Assembly (NCBI GenBank): GCA_025517485.1
Contig: JAOPKB010000001.1
Span: forward strand, 62,001 to 126,000
From: Natronoglomus mannanivorans
GTDB lineage: Archaea; Halobacteriota; Halobacteria; Halobacteriales; Natrialbaceae
DNA: 64,000 nucleotides
Direction: 5' to 3'
Shown here: in pieces, positions 34,735 through 43,971 of the stretch
How the letters are laid out: the number at the start of each line of letters is the position of its first letter
Numbering within the stretch: the first letter of the stretch is position 1
Translations under genes and position numbers: made by a program
Notes under the pieces: generated by a model
What the model saw: the letters and a program-made list of their open reading frames with translations, nothing else
The model's database searches: none
What the model was told of the DNA's origin: nothing

Positions 34735-35316
34735 TCACGACACCCGCCCCGTAGTGGCCTCGAGGGCCCGCCTCACCCACCACTCCGGAACATTGCACTC
34801 GCGCGGTTCGACGTGCAGTTCGCGAAACGACGCGTCGGCAGCCCCGAGTTCGGCCGGCGTCCAGAACCGCACGTCTGCGGCGTCCGATCCGGCGTTCAGC
34901 GTGCCGGTCGTGGCCTCCTTCTCGATCGCGTACAGGCTGAGCACGGCGTGTGCCCCCTCGACGACCTGCCGGTAGACCGTCTCGAACAACTCGAGGTCCT
35001 CCGAATCGGCGACGAGGCCGGTCTCCTCCTCGAGTTCTCGCGCCGCCGCTTCGCGTGGCTGTTCTGGCACCTCGACGTGACCGCCGGGAAGCATCCACTC
35101 GCTGTCGTGGTCGTACGGTGGATCGTCGATTCGGAACTCGTCGTCGATCTCGACGAGGAGGATGCGGTCGCCGTCGACGACCGCCACGCGGGCGTTGGCC
35201 GCCGGGTTGTCGAAGACGTACTCCTCGCAGGAGCCGCAGTAGTAGGCGGTGGGGAGGTCCATCGAACGTACCACGCTCCCGCAGTAGGGGCAGTATTCGT
35301 ACGGGTCGGTACCCAT
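34735..35316 (-). CDS. NUDIX hydrolase with N-terminal zinc ribbon
   Basis: A 193-residue protein. Residues 7-37 form a zinc ribbon (YCPYCGS ... YYCGSCEEYVF). The NUDIX domain follows, with GGHVEVPEQPREAAARELEEETGL matching the box GX5EX7REUXEEXGU. Family members hydrolyse nucleoside diphosphate derivatives; the ribbon form is similar to NAD pyrophosphatase NudC and archaeal relatives, so NADH or capped RNA are conceivable substrates. ATG 35316 gives the conserved start MGTDPYEYCPYCG. The TnpB element ends only about 30 bases upstream, so the native promoter may be disrupted or replaced. Confidence 0.88.
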   Translation of the reverse strand: MGTDPYEYCPYCGSVVRSMDLPTAYYCGSCEEYVFDNPAANARVAVVDGDRILLVEIDDEFRIDDPPYDHDSEWMLPGGHVEVPEQPREAAARELEEETGLVADSEDLELFETVYRQVVEGAHAVLSLYAIEKEATTGTLNAGSDAADVRFWTPAELGAADASFRELHVEPRECNVPEWWVRRALEATTGRVS

Positions 35317-35347
35317 ACTCGCGATTTGCACCGAGGGCCACGTGAAG

Positions 35348-36694
35348 TTACCCCGCGTACGGTGACGCGGGGCGTCTTGCGTCTCGCGGCGGCAAGCTTC
35401 CTGTTTCGGCGACGTGACTTGCAGACACCTCAAGGGTATCCACAGCGGCCACAGTCTCCGCAGGCGTAGATTCGGACTCTCCCAGCCCTAACAGTACGTC
35501 AAGAGAATAGTCGATGTTCAACTCTTCCAACCCCAACTTCTGCACCTCAAACGCTGCGTTCCGGTCACGGTCGGCCTCGAACCCACACGCAGGACACGAG
35601 TGTTCGCGGACCCACAGTGGCTTCTTCGTCTCTACGCTACACTTTGCGCACCGCTTCGTCGTTCCCTCTGGTGGGACGGTGATAACGTGACAGCCGTTCT
35701 TCCGCCCGTGCCGCTTGAATGTTTGAATCGTCTCAAACCACGACATCAACGCGATGTTCTGCCCGTTCGTCGACAAGCGGAGCAATCCTCGCGTGTTCAG
35801 GTCTTCAAGGAACACCGCATCGTACTCTCGGGTGTATGCATGGGCGAGTTTCTCGCGGAAGTCTTTGAACTTGTTCCGTAAGTTCTCATAGGCTTCGGCG
35901 AGTCTTCGTCTCGCTTTCTCCCAGTTGTTCGACCCGTGGTCTTTACGTGACAGTTCTCGGTGGCGCTTGTCGATGCGCTCGGTATCTTCACTGAAATCGG
36001 GCGGAGTCACAGCCAGCCCATTGGAATCGTGGGTGAACGTGAGGATACCGAGGTCGATTCCCACCGTATCCTCGATGTCGATGGTCGAGAGTTCGGGTGG
36101 CTCGGGGTAGTCTGGTTCGGTGTCTACGACGATGCTGGCGAACCACTTGCCCGATTTCTCTTGCTTGAGAATGACTTGTTTGATGTCAGCGTCGTCGGGG
36201 AGCGGGCGGTGGTATTCGATGTCGAAGTTTCCGATTTCTGAGAGCCATAGTGTCGCGTGTCCATCTCGGCCCGTGTTACTATCCACGTCAAAGCCGGATT
36301 GATTGTACGTGACGCTACGGAAATCGTGTGGTTTCTTCCATTTCAAATCACCCACGTCGTGCCCTCGTTCTTCTAACTCGTCGAGGGCGTCTTGCGCCCA
36401 GTAGATGCGTCGAACGGCCATTTGGAGGGCTTTCGAGTGTGCGTCACCCCATCTCACCCATTGTCGCTTCCACTGAGGGAGCTTGTTTTGCAGGGTGGTG
36501 TACGAGGGTTTGTCGTGTTCGGGAGCCGGGTTGTAGTGTTGGGTGAGCGCGTGATTGTAGACTTCCCGATGGAGGTTGATTTGGTAGAGTGCGGACTCTT
36601 CGTCCGCTTCTGTTTCGGGGCGCGCTCGGTACTTGAACGTCGGCTCCACTGTGAACACTAGTTCGAGCTGATGTGTTTTAATAGCGTTGGTCAC
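35348..36694 (-). CDS. tnpB: RNA-guided endonuclease TnpB
   Basis: A 448-residue TnpB with a full-length N-terminal WED/REC region (residues 1-200) and an intact split RuvC nuclease: D214 in GIDLGIL, E297 in VFLEDLN and D377 in RDRNAA. The zinc finger is CAKC ... CPAC (residues 349-370). TnpB cuts DNA guided by an omega RNA made from the element's 3' end, here the region around 35340-35500, favouring retention of the element. The start is GTG at 36694 (TNAIKTHQLELVFTVEPTFKYR). The C-terminal 50 residues run into the right-end hairpin. Without TnpA, mobility would need a transposase acting in trans. Confidence 0.93.
   Translation of the reverse strand: MTNAIKTHQLELVFTVEPTFKYRARPETEADEESALYQINLHREVYNHALTQHYNPAPEHDKPSYTTLQNKLPQWKRQWVRWGDAHSKALQMAVRRIYWAQDALDELEERGHDVGDLKWKKPHDFRSVTYNQSGFDVDSNTGRDGHATLWLSEIGNFDIEYHRPLPDDADIKQVILKQEKSGKWFASIVVDTEPDYPEPPELSTIDIEDTVGIDLGILTFTHDSNGLAVTPPDFSEDTERIDKRHRELSRKDHGSNNWEKARRRLAEAYENLRNKFKDFREKLAHAYTREYDAVFLEDLNTRGLLRLSTNGQNIALMSWFETIQTFKRHGRKNGCHVITVPPEGTTKRCAKCSVETKKPLWVREHSCPACGFEADRDRNAAFEVQKLGLEELNIDYSLDVLLGLGESESTPAETVAAVDTLEVSASHVAETGSLPPRDARRPASPYAG
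35351..35372. repeat. Right-end hairpin of the TnpB element
   Basis: Stem CCCCGCGT (35351-35358), loop ACGGTG, stem ACGCGGGG (35365-35372), a perfect 8-bp inverted repeat that overlaps the tnpB stop region. Confidence 0.85.
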
Positions 36695-36713
36695 AGTCGC
36701 CTATCGCATTCAT

Positions 36714-36735
36714 CCCCGGGTACGGTGACCCGGGG
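36714..36735. repeat. Left-end hairpin of the TnpB element
   Basis: Stem CCCCGGGT (36714-36721), loop ACGGTG, stem ACCCGGGG (36728-36735), upstream of tnpB. It has the same loop and stem length as the right end. Confidence 0.85.
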
Positions 36736-36795
36736 AATTCTGCTATCGTGTTCTTTAAACCTCTATTCGGCGCACCCACCCTCGAGGCCGACGAC

Positions 36796-38061
36796 TCAAT
36801 CGACCGCGTCCCGAACCAGCGGGCTGACGTGGCCGGTGTGGGCGTAGACGCCGAGGACGAGGATCAGTCCGGCCAGCAGCGGGACGACGGCGCTGATGCC
36901 GTAGACGACCTCGAATCCGACCGTCTCGGCCTCGATCAGCGGCAGCGAGAGCAACGGTCCGATGCCGCCGCCGACGTCTCCCAGAACGTTGTTCGTCCCC
37001 ATCGCTCGCCCCATCCGCTCCTCCGGCGTGAGATCTGCCAGCAGCGCCGTCAGCGGTCCGTTGACGCCGCCCTGACCCGCGCCGATCAGGGCACACGAGA
37101 GGACGACGAACTCGAGCGAGGGTGCCAGCGCCAACCCGATGAAGCCGACGAAACTCAGTCCGAGAAAGGCGACCAGAATCGGTACTCGAGCACCCAGCCA
37201 GTCACTCAGGGCGCCGCCAGCCAGCGTGAACGTCGCGCCCATGAGCACCGTGATCGCCATCAGCATTCCCGAGGTCCCCTGCTCCTCCAAGTCGAGGGCG
37301 TAGCCCGCGAACTCGATCGCGATCGTCAGCTCCTCTGCGCGCAGGTAGAGGACGAGCGTCGCGAAGAGCACGCCGACGTAGGCGAAAAAGAGCCCGAAAT
37401 TGACGAACCCGACGGTCAGTGCCGGAACGGTGAGTTCGAGATCCCACGGCTTGACGGAGGTGTCGGTCTCCTCGACGTGGGTCTCCGGGACGACGAAGAA
37501 GGCGATGACGCTGGCGAAGCCCGCGAAGGCGGCGGCGAGGACGAACGCGGCGGCGTTCCCGTAGAGGTCGCTGACGACGCCGCCGAGGACGAGTCCGGCG
37601 GGGAAGCCGAACGTGATCCCGGCACGGACGATACCCATGCTCGTCCCTCGAGAGTCGGCCTCGCTGACGTCTGCGGTAATAGTGTAGGCGGTCGCGAAGA
37701 CGAGCGCGCTGCCCAGCCCCCACAAGATACGTGAGAGCATGAACCACGCCTCCGGAAGCCCGGAGTAGATCGCGACGACGTAGCCGAAGGTCGCGACGCC
37801 CTCGATCGCCAGTCCGGCGACGAACGGCGTTCGAGTGCCGATCCGGTCGACGAGCGCGCCGGCCGGTGCGTTCGCGAACAGTCGCGTAAAGCGGTTTGCG
37901 CTCAGGATGAGCCCGACCATGAACGCCGAAATCCCGAGGAGTTCACCCAGATTCGGCAGGATCGGGAAGATGACCCCGCCGCCGAAGCCGACGAAGAAGG
38001 TACTCGCGACGACGGCGAGGACGATACGTCGTTCACTGGTGTCGGTGTCGATGTCGGTCAC
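36796..38061 (-). CDS. Major facilitator superfamily transporter
   Basis: A 421-residue membrane protein with about 12 hydrophobic segments. The MFS signature between helices 2 and 3 is ANAPAGALVDRIGTRTPFVAG; the helix-4 and helix-5 motifs SRILWGLGSALVFATAYTITADVSE and RGTSMGIVRAGITFGFPAGLVLGG are typical of drug:H+ antiporter type carriers. The second half repeats the motif as AGGALSDWLGARVPILVAF. GTG start at 38061. Substrate cannot be predicted. It lies just beyond the left end of the TnpB element, with the genes reading toward it. Confidence 0.9.
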   Translation of the reverse strand: MTDIDTDTSERRIVLAVVASTFFVGFGGGVIFPILPNLGELLGISAFMVGLILSANRFTRLFANAPAGALVDRIGTRTPFVAGLAIEGVATFGYVVAIYSGLPEAWFMLSRILWGLGSALVFATAYTITADVSEADSRGTSMGIVRAGITFGFPAGLVLGGVVSDLYGNAAAFVLAAAFAGFASVIAFFVVPETHVEETDTSVKPWDLELTVPALTVGFVNFGLFFAYVGVLFATLVLYLRAEELTIAIEFAGYALDLEEQGTSGMLMAITVLMGATFTLAGGALSDWLGARVPILVAFLGLSFVGFIGLALAPSLEFVVLSCALIGAGQGGVNGPLTALLADLTPEERMGRAMGTNNVLGDVGGGIGPLLSLPLIEAETVGFEVVYGISAVVPLLAGLILVLGVYAHTGHVSPLVRDAVD

Positions 38062-38236
38062 TGGCGATCGCTCCGTGGTGTTTCGAATCGTAACGTCGTA
38101 CTGAGCGATCCGTCGTCGCGGGGTTTGGATCTATCGTCTCCGGAACCCGCGACGGCGTCGAACGGGCGACGAACTCGAGGTCGAGCAAACACGCACGAAG
38201 TGAACGCTCGAGAGAGAGAAAAACCGCCGAAACCGA

Positions 38237-39442
38237 TCAGAACGTCGTGAGTTCGCCGTCGATAACCCGGCGCGTAATACCGGTCACGTCCGCGAGTTGT
38301 TCGTCGACGATCGCCTCGATGTCGCCTCGGACGTCCTCGAGTGCGACGCCGTCGGCGGTGACGACGTGGACGTCGGCGACGTGTGGCTGGTCGATCGGGC
38401 GTCCGATCTGACTGAGCAGGCGTACACGGAGGTCGCGGATCTCGTCGACGTCGGCGACGACCGCCTCGGCGATCTCCGTCGAGAGGAGGTTGTAGATCTT
38501 CCCGATGTGGTTGACGGGGTTCTTCCCGCTGGTCGCCTCCATCGACATCGAGCGGTTCGGCGTGATGAGGCCGTTCGCGCGGTTCCCACGGCCGACGGAG
38601 CCGTCGTCACCCTGCTCGGCGGAGGTGCCGGTGACGGTGAGGTAGATCGACCCCTCCTCGTAGTCGTCGGCGGTGTTGACGTGGACGTTTACCTCGCGGT
38701 CGGTATACTCGCTCGCGACGTCCGCGACGTACTCACGGACCGACTCGACGGCGTCGGCGTAGGCGTCCATGTCGGCGATGTACTCGTCGATCATGGCCGC
38801 GGCGACGGTGACGTCGATCGTGTCGTCCTCGCGTTTGCCCATGATCTTCACGTCCGAGCCGAGCTCGGGGTTCTCGTCGGCGTACTCGCCGTTCAGTCGA
38901 CGCTCGGCGTTGAGGACGATCTCTTCGGTTTCCGAGAGCGGCGCGTGTCCCACGCCGAAACTCGTGTCGTTGGCCATCGGGACCTGGGCGCCTTCCTCGC
39001 CGAAGACGTCCTGCAGGTCGCCGCTGCCCTCGCCGAGTTTGACGTCGACGATCACGTCCGTCCCGAACTCGAGTTGCGGGATGTTCGCTGCGAGGTAATC
39101 ACGGGCGGCCTCGAGGGCGATGCGCTCGGTCGGAATGGTGGTCCCCTCGTAGTGTTTGGTCGCGCGGCCGACGATCAGAATGTAGATGGGATCGACGACC
39201 TCGCCGCCGCCGAAGGCGGGTGCCGCCTCGCCGGCGACGAGCTGGGTCTCGTCGGTGTTGAAGTGAAGTACCTTGCCGACGCGGTCGAGATACGTCTGTG
39301 CGAGTGCTCCCGCGACGCTCTCGGCGATTCCGTCGGAGATCGAGTCGGGGTGGCCGATCCCCTTTCGCTCGACGATTTCGACCTCCTGATCCTCGACTGC
39401 ACGCCGGTCGATCGGCTCGACTCGGATGTTCCGCTCGATCAT
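38237..39442 (-). CDS. mat: Archaeal-type S-adenosylmethionine synthetase
   Basis: A 401-residue methionine adenosyltransferase of the archaeal family, which is only distantly related to bacterial MetK. The signatures are [20 protein letters not shown] (residues 22-41), [43 protein letters not shown] and, in the C-terminal half, [20 protein letters not shown] with [14 protein letters not shown]. It forms AdoMet from ATP and methionine. ATG 39442 with a TATA candidate (TTCTATAAC on the plus strand, 39467-39475) 25-33 bases upstream, so the transcript is leaderless and probably strong. Confidence 0.97.
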   Translation of the reverse strand: MIERNIRVEPIDRRAVEDQEVEIVERKGIGHPDSISDGIAESVAGALAQTYLDRVGKVLHFNTDETQLVAGEAAPAFGGGEVVDPIYILIVGRATKHYEGTTIPTERIALEAARDYLAANIPQLEFGTDVIVDVKLGEGSGDLQDVFGEEGAQVPMANDTSFGVGHAPLSETEEIVLNAERRLNGEYADENPELGSDVKIMGKREDDTIDVTVAAAMIDEYIADMDAYADAVESVREYVADVASEYTDREVNVHVNTADDYEEGSIYLTVTGTSAEQGDDGSVGRGNRANGLITPNRSMSMEATSGKNPVNHIGKIYNLLSTEIAEAVVADVDEIRDLRVRLLSQIGRPIDQPHVADVHVVTADGVALEDVRGDIEAIVDEQLADVTGITRRVIDGELTTF

Positions 39443-39466
39443 TGTACCGTCTTTCGTCGTGGGGCG

Positions 39467-39475
39467 TTCTATAAC
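39467..39475 (-). promoter_or_regulatory. TATA candidate for mat
   Basis: GTTATAGAA on the minus strand, 25-33 bases before the start codon of the SAM synthetase gene. Confidence 0.6.
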
Positions 39476-39642
39476 TTGCGAATATCTTTTTCGCCCCCAA
39501 TATAACTGCCGTGCAGTCTCCTGTCACCTTCCGTTACTTTGTCCCAGATCTCGACGAATAGAAAACAGCACCGTCGAACGCGAACGACGCCTCGACGGCG
39601 GTTCAGCGACACGTCGACGAGAATCTCATCAGGTCCCGGTTT

Positions 39643-40221
39643 TCACTCCTTGCCTTCGAGCAACAACTCGAGATACGACGTTCGAATCTGATTGTCGGGG
39701 TCGAGTCCGAGCCGTTCGAGCACTTCGTAAGCGCCGTCGCGGGCGGCCTCGAGTTCCGATTCGGTCGCGTCGGTCTCGACTTCGACGAACTCGCCGACGC
39801 CGTCGACGTCGTCGAGCGTGATCGTGTACTCCTCGAACGCCTCGAGGACGAAGTGCTCGCGTTCCTTGCGCACCGTCGGGACGGGCTCGAACCCGAGGTT
39901 CGTGAGGATGCCGTCGAACGTCTCGTCGTCGGCGACGCCTGTCTCGAGTTCCGCGCGGGTTTTCGATCCCTCGTCGACCAGCGGGCCCTTGTAGGTGACT
40001 CGAGTTTCCGTGTGGTCGTCTTCTTCGGCTTCGTCTCCCTCCTCAGCCACCGACTCGGACCGGATCCGCAACGCCTCGTCGGTCTCGGGAAACGACCGAT
40101 GGGGCGCGTCGTAGTACGTATCCTCCTGGACGACCGCACCCAGCGACTCGGCCTCGAGGTCGCGAAGTCGGCGGCGCACGGCCTCGAGATCGGCTGGAAC
40201 CTTCACTTCGACCTCGTACAT
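39643..40221 (-). CDS. CYTH domain protein (CyaB-like)
   Basis: A 192-residue triphosphate tunnel enzyme. It opens with the ExExK signature (MYEVEVK: E3, E5, K7) and contains VQEDTYYDAPHRSFPETDEALRIR, TYKGP, TRAELETGV, VRKEREHFVLEAFEEYTITLDDVDGVGEFVEVE, all tunnel-lining positions of the family. Members include class IV adenylate cyclase CyaB and triphosphatases acting on thiamine triphosphate or polyphosphate; archaeal forms are often labelled CyaB, but the activity here is open. An acidic insert (EEGDEAEEDDHTE) sits near residue 65. ATG 40221, divergent from the FKBP gene. Confidence 0.9.
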   Translation of the reverse strand: MYEVEVKVPADLEAVRRRLRDLEAESLGAVVQEDTYYDAPHRSFPETDEALRIRSESVAEEGDEAEEDDHTETRVTYKGPLVDEGSKTRAELETGVADDETFDGILTNLGFEPVPTVRKEREHFVLEAFEEYTITLDDVDGVGEFVEVETDATESELEAARDGAYEVLERLGLDPDNQIRTSYLELLLEGKE

Positions 40222-40282
40222 GGGTGTGGGGAGGACGAGTAGCGGTAAGAATCGGTCGTTCTCGCTCGCTCGAAAACGTCGT

Positions 40283-40290
40283 TCTTAAAT
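40283..40290 (+). promoter_or_regulatory. TATA candidate for the FKBP gene
   Basis: CTTAAATG centred about 27 bases before the ATG at 40314, fitting a leaderless start. Confidence 0.55.
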
Positions 40291-40313
40291 GTAGACGGCG
40301 GGACGTTCCATGT

Positions 40314-41324
40314 ATGACCGAAGAACAGGAGGCCGAGCTCGAAGCACAGGCCGATGACGCCGGTGAGGACGTCGACGCCGAAACTGACGCAGACGAGGAA
40401 CAGGACGGACTCCAGTCCGGCGATTTCGTCGAGATCGACTACACGGCCCGCACCGTCGAGGGCGACCAGCTCGTCGATACGACCGATCCCGACGTCGCCG
40501 AGGAGGAAGGCGTCGATCAGCAAGACCGCGAGTTCAAGCCCCGGACGATCGTGCTTGGCGAGGGACACATCTTTGAGGGCGTCGAAGACGACATCTACGG
40601 GAAAGACGCCGGCGACTCCGGTACCGTGACCATCCCCGCTGAGGACGCCTTCGGCGAGTACGATCCCGACGACGTCGAGACGATCAGCGCCGAGAAGATC
40701 CCCGAGGACGACCGCTACCCCGGCGCGCACGTCAACATCGAACAGCGACAGGGTCACATCACCACGATCATCGGCGGCCGCGCCCGCGTCGACTTCAACC
40801 ACCCACTCGCGGGCGACGACGTCGAGTACGAGTACGAGATCGTCGACGAAGTCACGGACCGCGAACAGCAGGCGGCTGGCCTGTTCGAGATGTACCTCGA
40901 CGTCGAGCCGGAACTCCGTCTCGAGACCGACGAGGTCGAGGAGGAAGTCGAGGTCGAATCCGACGATGACGACGAAGACGAGGACGCCGAACCCGAATTC
41001 GAGACCCAGACCGTCGAGAAGGAGACGATCTACGTCGAGTCGACGCCACAGCTGACGATGAACCAGCAGTGGATGATGGGCAAACAACAGATCGGTCAGG
41101 ACGTCATCGACAAGGTCGGCGTCGACCGCGTCATCGTCCAGGACATCATCGACGGCTCGCCCGGCATGGGCATGCCCGGCATGATGGGTGGCATGGGCGG
41201 TGCAGGCGGCGCGGCCGAGGCCGACCTCGAGGAGGCACTCGAGGACGCCGACGTCGATGCAGACGAGATCGTCGAAGAGCTGGAAGGCGAGGGTGACGTC
41301 GACGTCGAACTCGACGAAGAGTAA
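40314..41324 (+). CDS. FKBP-type peptidyl-prolyl isomerase, SlyD-like
   Basis: A 336-residue archaeal FKBP. After an acidic leader (residues 1-30), the isomerase domain starts GDFVEIDYTARTVEGDQLVDTTD and continues RTIVLGEGHIFEGVEDDIYGKDAGDSG; an insert-in-flap chaperone domain lies in the middle (EDAFGEYDPDDVETI, HVNIEQRQGHITTIIGGRARVDFNHPLAGD). This is the long archaeal/SlyD class. The extra C-terminal domain contains VDRVIVQDII and a Gly/Met run (GMGMPGMMGGMGG) before an acidic tail. It assists protein folding in the cytoplasm. ATG 40314 with a TATA element at 40283. Confidence 0.93.
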   Translation: MTEEQEAELEAQADDAGEDVDAETDADEEQDGLQSGDFVEIDYTARTVEGDQLVDTTDPDVAEEEGVDQQDREFKPRTIVLGEGHIFEGVEDDIYGKDAGDSGTVTIPAEDAFGEYDPDDVETISAEKIPEDDRYPGAHVNIEQRQGHITTIIGGRARVDFNHPLAGDDVEYEYEIVDEVTDREQQAAGLFEMYLDVEPELRLETDEVEEEVEVESDDDDEDEDAEPEFETQTVEKETIYVESTPQLTMNQQWMMGKQQIGQDVIDKVGVDRVIVQDIIDGSPGMGMPGMMGGMGGAGGAAEADLEEALEDADVDADEIVEELEGEGDVDVELDEE

Positions 41325-41491
41325 TCGCGAACCCGTCGATTCGCTCGCATTCGAACGACGGACGATTCGTCCATTTTTCGTGAGATCGTGCGACCGAGTG
41401 GCCTAGTTCTTCCGTTCGGTCTCGCTCCGCGTTCGTCTGCTATCGAGTTCGATTGGTGACGGAAACGGGGTCAGGACAGTGACGAGCGTAG

Positions 41492-41551
41492 CAATCGGGA
41501 TCGGGTTGGAATCGGGGTTAGAATCAGAACCAGGATCGGGATCGGGATCAG
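41492..41551. repeat. Hexanucleotide repeat tract beside the KaiC-like gene
   Basis: About ten degenerate six-base units (GGATCG, GATCGG, AATCGG, AATCAG and relatives) ending at the stop codon of the minus-strand KaiC-like gene. It is the longest such non-coding tract in the window. Confidence 0.75.
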
Positions 41552-42174
41552 GCGATGTCGCGACTCGTATCGATTTCGACCGCCTCGGAGAGTTCGAGTT
41601 TGATCGACTCGGTCGGCGCACCGCCGCCGCGGAACTTGGGAATCGTGAGGTGGTTCTCGAGCTCGGTCCCGCCGACGGACGTTCGCAGGTCGAAGACGGC
41701 GTCTGCGAGGTGCAGTGTCGTCGACCGATTTTCGGGTTCGGCATTCCCCTTCAGACAGTGTAAAATAGCGATCGACTTCGTCTCGAGCATGTGCGTTTTG
41801 AGTTCGTTGAGAAACGTCATGTACTCGGATCGGTCGGTCCGCTCGAGGACGTCCATCGTGTCGATGATGAGATTAGCGCCGTCGGGGAGGGCACTGATGA
41901 GTCGGGTCGCCTCGTCCAGCGAGTCGGTATCCGTGAGGTGTCTTACCGTCGGGCTGCCGGCCTGTGTCATCGACGAGTCGATGGCGTGGCGGACGACGTC
42001 GTCCGACCGTTCCGTCGAGAGGTACAGCGTCCCGCGTGCGGCGGTGAGTTCGTAGAGCAGGAGTTCGGACTGGCTGGCTGGATCGGCCGTGTACGCGACG
42101 ACACACCCTGGCGGAAGCCCACCGTCGAGTTTGCGATCCAGCACGTCGATACCGGTCTGTAACCGACCCACCAT
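41548..42174 (-). CDS. KaiC/RecA-like protein with degenerate Walker A
   Basis: A 208-residue RecA-fold protein. The N-terminal RLQTGIDVLDRKLDGGLPPG is the usual KaiC/RadA entry to the P-loop, but the following VVAYTADPASQSELLLYEL has no GK(S/T), so ATP binding in the classical way is doubtful. The Walker B-like strand is ANLIIDTMDVLE. Haloarchaea have several such proteins, sometimes named HTR-like or RecA-superfamily ATPases; function unknown, possibly signalling. ATG 42174 is preferred to an upstream TTG. No partner gene is adjacent. Confidence 0.75.
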   Translation of the reverse strand: MVGRLQTGIDVLDRKLDGGLPPGCVVAYTADPASQSELLLYELTAARGTLYLSTERSDDVVRHAIDSSMTQAGSPTVRHLTDTDSLDEATRLISALPDGANLIIDTMDVLERTDRSEYMTFLNELKTHMLETKSIAILHCLKGNAEPENRSTTLHLADAVFDLRTSVGGTELENHLTIPKFRGGGAPTESIKLELSEAVEIDTSRDIA

Positions 42175-42486
42175 GCGATTGTGAACAGTTGCCACGTGGT
42201 CGTGATAACTCTTTGCCTTCAACTGATGATCGTGTTCAGATAAGGATGTGAACTCTCCCTCCCTTTAGACCGGCTTTTCGGCGTATTCGCAGTCGGAGCG
42301 TAAGATATCACACCGGCCATCTCCCCGTTCAGTCGCCGATATCTGAACCACTGGTTTCGCTACCGGATCGACACACCCACGTCAGTACTGAAACTGACAG
42401 TCGACTACCACGACACACAATCTTCGGACACCGCTGTCCGAACGAATGGAGAGATTCAAGGGCTATCGGACAGCCATCTCACACAG
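42175..42486. other. Divergent intergenic region, no gene seen
   Basis: Separates the KaiC-like gene (minus) from pyrB (plus). A TATA-like GTTATC lies near 42203-42210 for the minus gene. I see no conserved leader, RNA or small ORF with coding character. Confidence 0.5.
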
Positions 42487-43407
42487 ATGCGCCACGATCA
42501 CCTTATCACGAGCAAACAACTCTCGCGCGAGGACATCGAGGCCGTACTCGACCGCGCGGCCGAGATCGACGCCGATCCCGCTGCCGTCGCGCAGCGACAC
42601 GCGGGGACGTTACTCGGCCTGCTCTTTTTCGAACCGAGTACGCGTACGAAGATGAGCTTCGAGACGGCGATGAAACGTCTCGGCGGCGACATCGTCGACA
42701 TGGGATCGGTCGAATCCTCGAGCGTGAAGAAAGGAGAGAGTCTCGCGGACACCGTTCGCGTCATCGATGGATACACGGACGCGCTCGTCCTTCGCCATCC
42801 CCGGGAGGGAGCCGCGAAGATGGCCAGCGAGTTCGTCGACGTCCCGTTGTTGAACGCCGGTGACGGTGCCGGTCACCACCCGACTCAGACCTTGCTGGAT
42901 CTCTACACGATTCGAGAGAACGCCGGGCTCGACGATCTCACGATCGGGATCATGGGCGATCTGAAGTACGGTCGGACGGTCCACTCGCTCGCGTACGCGC
43001 TGACCAATTTCGACACTCAACAACACTTCATCAGCCCGGAGAGCCTCCAGTTGCCCCGCGAGGTCGTCTACGACCTCCACCTCGAGGGGACGACGGTTCG
43101 CGAACACGAGACCCTAGACGAAATCCTGCCGTCGCTCGACGTCCTCTACGTCACGCGCATCCAGCGCGAGCGGTTCCCCGACGAGAACGAGTACCAGCAG
43201 ATCGCGGGCCAGTACCAGATCGACGCGGCCACGCTCGAGGCTGCGAGCGACGACCTGACCGTGATGCATCCGCTGCCGCGAGTCGACGAGATCGCGGCGG
43301 ACGTCGACGAGACGACCCACGCCGCGTACTTCGAGCAAGCTCACAACGGGGTCCCGGTTCGGATGGCGCTGCTCGACCTGCTGCTGGGAGGTGAGACCGA
43401 TGAGTAA
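42487..43407 (+). CDS. pyrB: Aspartate carbamoyltransferase catalytic subunit
   Basis: A 306-residue enzyme that condenses carbamoyl phosphate and aspartate in pyrimidine synthesis. The carbamoyl phosphate loop is [12 protein letters not shown], the second loop [11 protein letters not shown], and [22 protein letters not shown] and HPLPRVDEI complete the active site. Length is that of the E. coli catalytic chain. ATG 42487; the stop overlaps the pyrI start by 8 bases, so the two are translated together and form the holoenzyme. Confidence 0.97.
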   Translation: MRHDHLITSKQLSREDIEAVLDRAAEIDADPAAVAQRHAGTLLGLLFFEPSTRTKMSFETAMKRLGGDIVDMGSVESSSVKKGESLADTVRVIDGYTDALVLRHPREGAAKMASEFVDVPLLNAGDGAGHHPTQTLLDLYTIRENAGLDDLTIGIMGDLKYGRTVHSLAYALTNFDTQQHFISPESLQLPREVVYDLHLEGTTVREHETLDEILPSLDVLYVTRIQRERFPDENEYQQIAGQYQIDAATLEAASDDLTVMHPLPRVDEIAADVDETTHAAYFEQAHNGVPVRMALLDLLLGGETDE

Positions 43408-43870
43408 CGACGACACCGATCACGAACTCCGCGTCAGCAAGATCCGAAACGGAACCGTCATCGACCACGTCCACGGCGGGCAGGCACTGAACGTCCTCGC
43501 GATTCTCGGCATCGACGGAACCGAGGGTGAGGAGGTCTCAGTGGGGATGAACGTCCCCTCCGACCGACTCGCACGCAAGGACATCGTCAAGGTCGAAGGC
43601 CGCGAGTTGAGCCAGGAGGAAGTCGACGTTCTCTCGCTGATCGCGCCCGACGCGACGATCAACATCGTCCGGGACTACTCGGTCGAGGCGAAACACCGAG
43701 TCGAGCGTCCCGACGCCGTCGAGGGCGTGCTCTCGTGTCCGAACTCGAACTGTATCACGACCGAGGACGAACCCGTCATCTCGCGCTTCGACGTCCTCGA
43801 CGACGCCGTCCGCTGTGCATACTGCGGGACGATCGTCCGCGACGATATCGCCGCTCACATCGATACGTGA
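43400..43870 (+). CDS. pyrI: Aspartate carbamoyltransferase regulatory subunit
   Basis: A 156-residue regulatory chain. The nucleotide-binding domain starts [31 protein letters not shown], and the zinc domain has CPNSNC and CAYC (four Cys ligands), which contact the catalytic trimer. CTP/ATP allostery is expected from the family. ATG 43400 lies inside the end of pyrB. Confidence 0.97.
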   Translation: MSNDDTDHELRVSKIRNGTVIDHVHGGQALNVLAILGIDGTEGEEVSVGMNVPSDRLARKDIVKVEGRELSQEEVDVLSLIAPDATINIVRDYSVEAKHRVERPDAVEGVLSCPNSNCITTEDEPVISRFDVLDDAVRCAYCGTIVRDDIAAHIDT

Positions 43871-43971
43871 CACTCCCCCTCGGACGACTGTCGTGGCTGA
43901 AAATGTTTCATTGATTTCCGGGTAACGATCCAGAAAATCTAAGTGGGAGGTTATCGTCGTTCTAGACGTAC

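Larger units (their letters stand above)
35340..36745 (-). mobile_element. IS200/IS605-group element with tnpB only (IS1341 type)
   Basis: Element of about 1.4 kb containing only a TnpB gene; no TnpA Y1 transposase is found in the window. Both ends carry the same hairpin type: an 8-bp stem with loop ACGGTG. The right-end hairpin (35351-35372) has stem CCCCGCGT/ACGCGGGG and overlaps the last codons of tnpB; the left-end hairpin (36714-36735) has stem CCCCGGGT/ACCCGGGG. Such subterminal hairpins are the TnpA recognition structures of the group. The exact boundaries cannot be fixed without the empty site, as these elements make no target duplication. Confidence 0.8.
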
